Shown here piece after piece: positions 63,008 to 64,000 of a DNA stretch of 64,000 nt (the stretch's first letter is position 1; every line of letters begins with the position of its first letter). A model generated the notes under the pieces. That model was given only the letters and a program-made list of their open reading frames with translations, did no database searches and was not told where the DNA came from. Both the position numbers and the translations under genes were made by a program. Source of the DNA: Ursus arctos (Eukaryota > Chordata > Mammalia > Carnivora > Ursidae); assembly GCF_023065955.2 (NCBI RefSeq), contig NW_026622886.1, forward strand, positions 7,698,001-7,762,000, given 5' to 3'.

Positions 63008-63455
63008 TTGGTCTCCTGTGTCTGCTGTAACAAATTACCACAAACGTGGCTGTTGAAAGCAACACGCGTGTTTTATCTCACAGCTCTGGAGGTCAGGATC
63101 GGAAACGGGGCTCACGGGGCTGAAATCAAGGTGTCCACAGGCTGCGTTCTTTCTGGAGGCTCTAGGGGAGAATGTTTCCTGCCCTCTAGGGGGATCCATT
63201 TTTTTTGACTCGTGGCCACGTCACCCCCACCTGCTTCCACCATCCCATCTCCCTTCTGACTCTGACCCTCCTGCCCCTGACCCTGCTGCCTCTGACCCTC
63301 CTGCCTCTCATATCAGGACCCTCCGATTACTCAACACGGGATCATCTTCCCATCTCAGCATCCTTAACCACATCTGCGAAGTCCTACGTGCCATGGAAGG
63401 TTCTAGATCGCCAGGTTTCTGGGATTAGGACATGGACACCTTTGGAGGAGAGAGG
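63008..63455 (-). mobile_element. MLT1-like LTR inserted in L2
   Basis: TCTGCTGTAACAAATTACCA, GCTCTGGAGGTCAGGATC, GAAATCAAGGTGTCCACAGG and GGAGGCTCTAGGGGAGAATG, followed by GGGATTAGGACATGGACACC, are in the order expected of a reverse-oriented MLT1-type LTR. L2 sequence of the same orientation lies on both sides. Confidence 0.7.
63261..63305. repeat. 15-bp tandem repeat, three copies
   Basis: TCTGACCCTCCTGCC, CCTGACCCTGCTGCC and TCTGACCCTCCTGCC lie head to tail inside the LTR relic. This is a small local expansion. Confidence 0.9.
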
Positions 63456-63910
63456 GGTAGTGTACTTTTGCACCCCTCAATCTTCAGTGATCTCTGACAC
63501 CCTATATGACCTGCAGCTCTCCCTCCCCCACTGCCTCTCTGGCCCCACATTTAGGGACTCTCCCTGTCCCTTATTGTGCTATTGTTGTTAGGGCCTTTGC
63601 ACTGGCTGTTTCCTTAACCTTGAAAGCTCCTGCCCCAGTTCCCCATCCCTGGCATTCCTCCCACCCCCGACCCAGCTCCGTTCTCCCTCCTAAGAGAGGA
63701 CAAGTAATCGGCCAGAAGGCGAACTTGGGCAGCCCGAGCCCTCATCCCCACCACTGAAGTCAGAAGACCTCTGCCACACGCCATTGTTCCTTACTTCTCT
63801 GAGGTGCTTTCCCGAAATCTCTTCATGCCTGGCTCCTGGGCTGTTTCCTTGGTGACAGAGACCCACCTCAAGGGCAGAGGATGGGGGGAAAAGGAGAGAT
63901 GGAGGGAGGG

Positions 63911-63934
63911 GCGTGTGTCTGTGTGTGTGTGTGT
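63911..63934. repeat. Short (GT)n tract
   Basis: GCGTGTGTCTGTGTGTGTGT is followed by GTGT, then ACGTGCGCTC. This is simple repeat sequence near the window end. Confidence 0.9.
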
Positions 63935-64000
63935 ACGTGCGCTCACGCACGCATGACCCACTGCCAGGATCAGTCTTGGGGTTCGGTCATGCTAATCCCC

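Larger units (their letters stand above)
62420..63720 (+). mobile_element. L2 LINE relic split by an LTR
   Basis: The left part (62420-63005) contains GGCTTTAAATACACCTGCCA, TTGATGGCAACTTCAGTCTT and GGAAATCCTGCTGGCTCTAG, all characteristic of the L2 ORF2 end. After the LTR, AGGGCCTTTGCACTGGCTGT at about 63589 resumes L2. The frame is heavily broken. Confidence 0.7.

Overview
This window is mammalian nuclear DNA from a carnivore. It contains repeated tRNA-Lys-derived CanSINE elements, whose head reads GGGGCGCCTGGGTGGC and whose far end is A-rich with AATAAATAAATAAAATCTT. Their tail wording (GCTGGCTGTCTCTATCTCTG) resembles the bear/panda type, so a bear-family species is my best guess, but that is an inference. 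There are no prokaryotic features: no operons, ribosome binding sites, CRISPR arrays or phage genes.

The only gene I can support is LARGE1, transcribed on the + strand. LARGE1 is a bifunctional Golgi xylosyl-/glucuronyltransferase that builds matriglycan on alpha-dystroglycan. Four consecutive internal coding exons lie at 926-1051, 25248-25403, 40833-40996 and 50891-51169. All have consensus AG acceptors and GT donors, and their phases (0-0, 0-0, 0-2, 2-2) join into one uninterrupted 241-codon reading frame. The frame runs from the end of the GT8 xylosyltransferase domain into the GT49 glucuronyltransferase domain and includes its DID metal-binding motif. The 5' exons, the last exons and the promoter lie outside the window.

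Everything else is intron. 1-925 is the 3' end of an intron. 1052-25247 (24.2 kb) holds an LTR, a long decayed L1 with nested SINEs, five CanSINEs in all, and a possible reverse-transcribed cDNA fused to an L1 tail. 25404-40832 (15.4 kb) has an L1 inserted into an L2, plus many MIR/L2 relics. 40997-50890 (9.9 kb) has a MaLR-like LTR, an L1 tail and a Tigger-type DNA transposon inside an L2. 51170-64000 (12.8 kb) has an L1 ORF2/3' end on the - strand and an LTR inside an L2.

I found no undescribed multi-gene system. The points most worth a second look are: the possible chimeric mRNA-L1 retrocopy at 13.7-15.5 kb; inverted CanSINE pairs that could form double-stranded RNA in the LARGE1 pre-mRNA; two frame-preserving exons, one with a weak donor; and two non-conservative residues just upstream of the DID motif. 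Repeat boundaries are read by eye and are approximate unless target-site duplications are given. Statements about human LARGE1 come from memory, not from an alignment.
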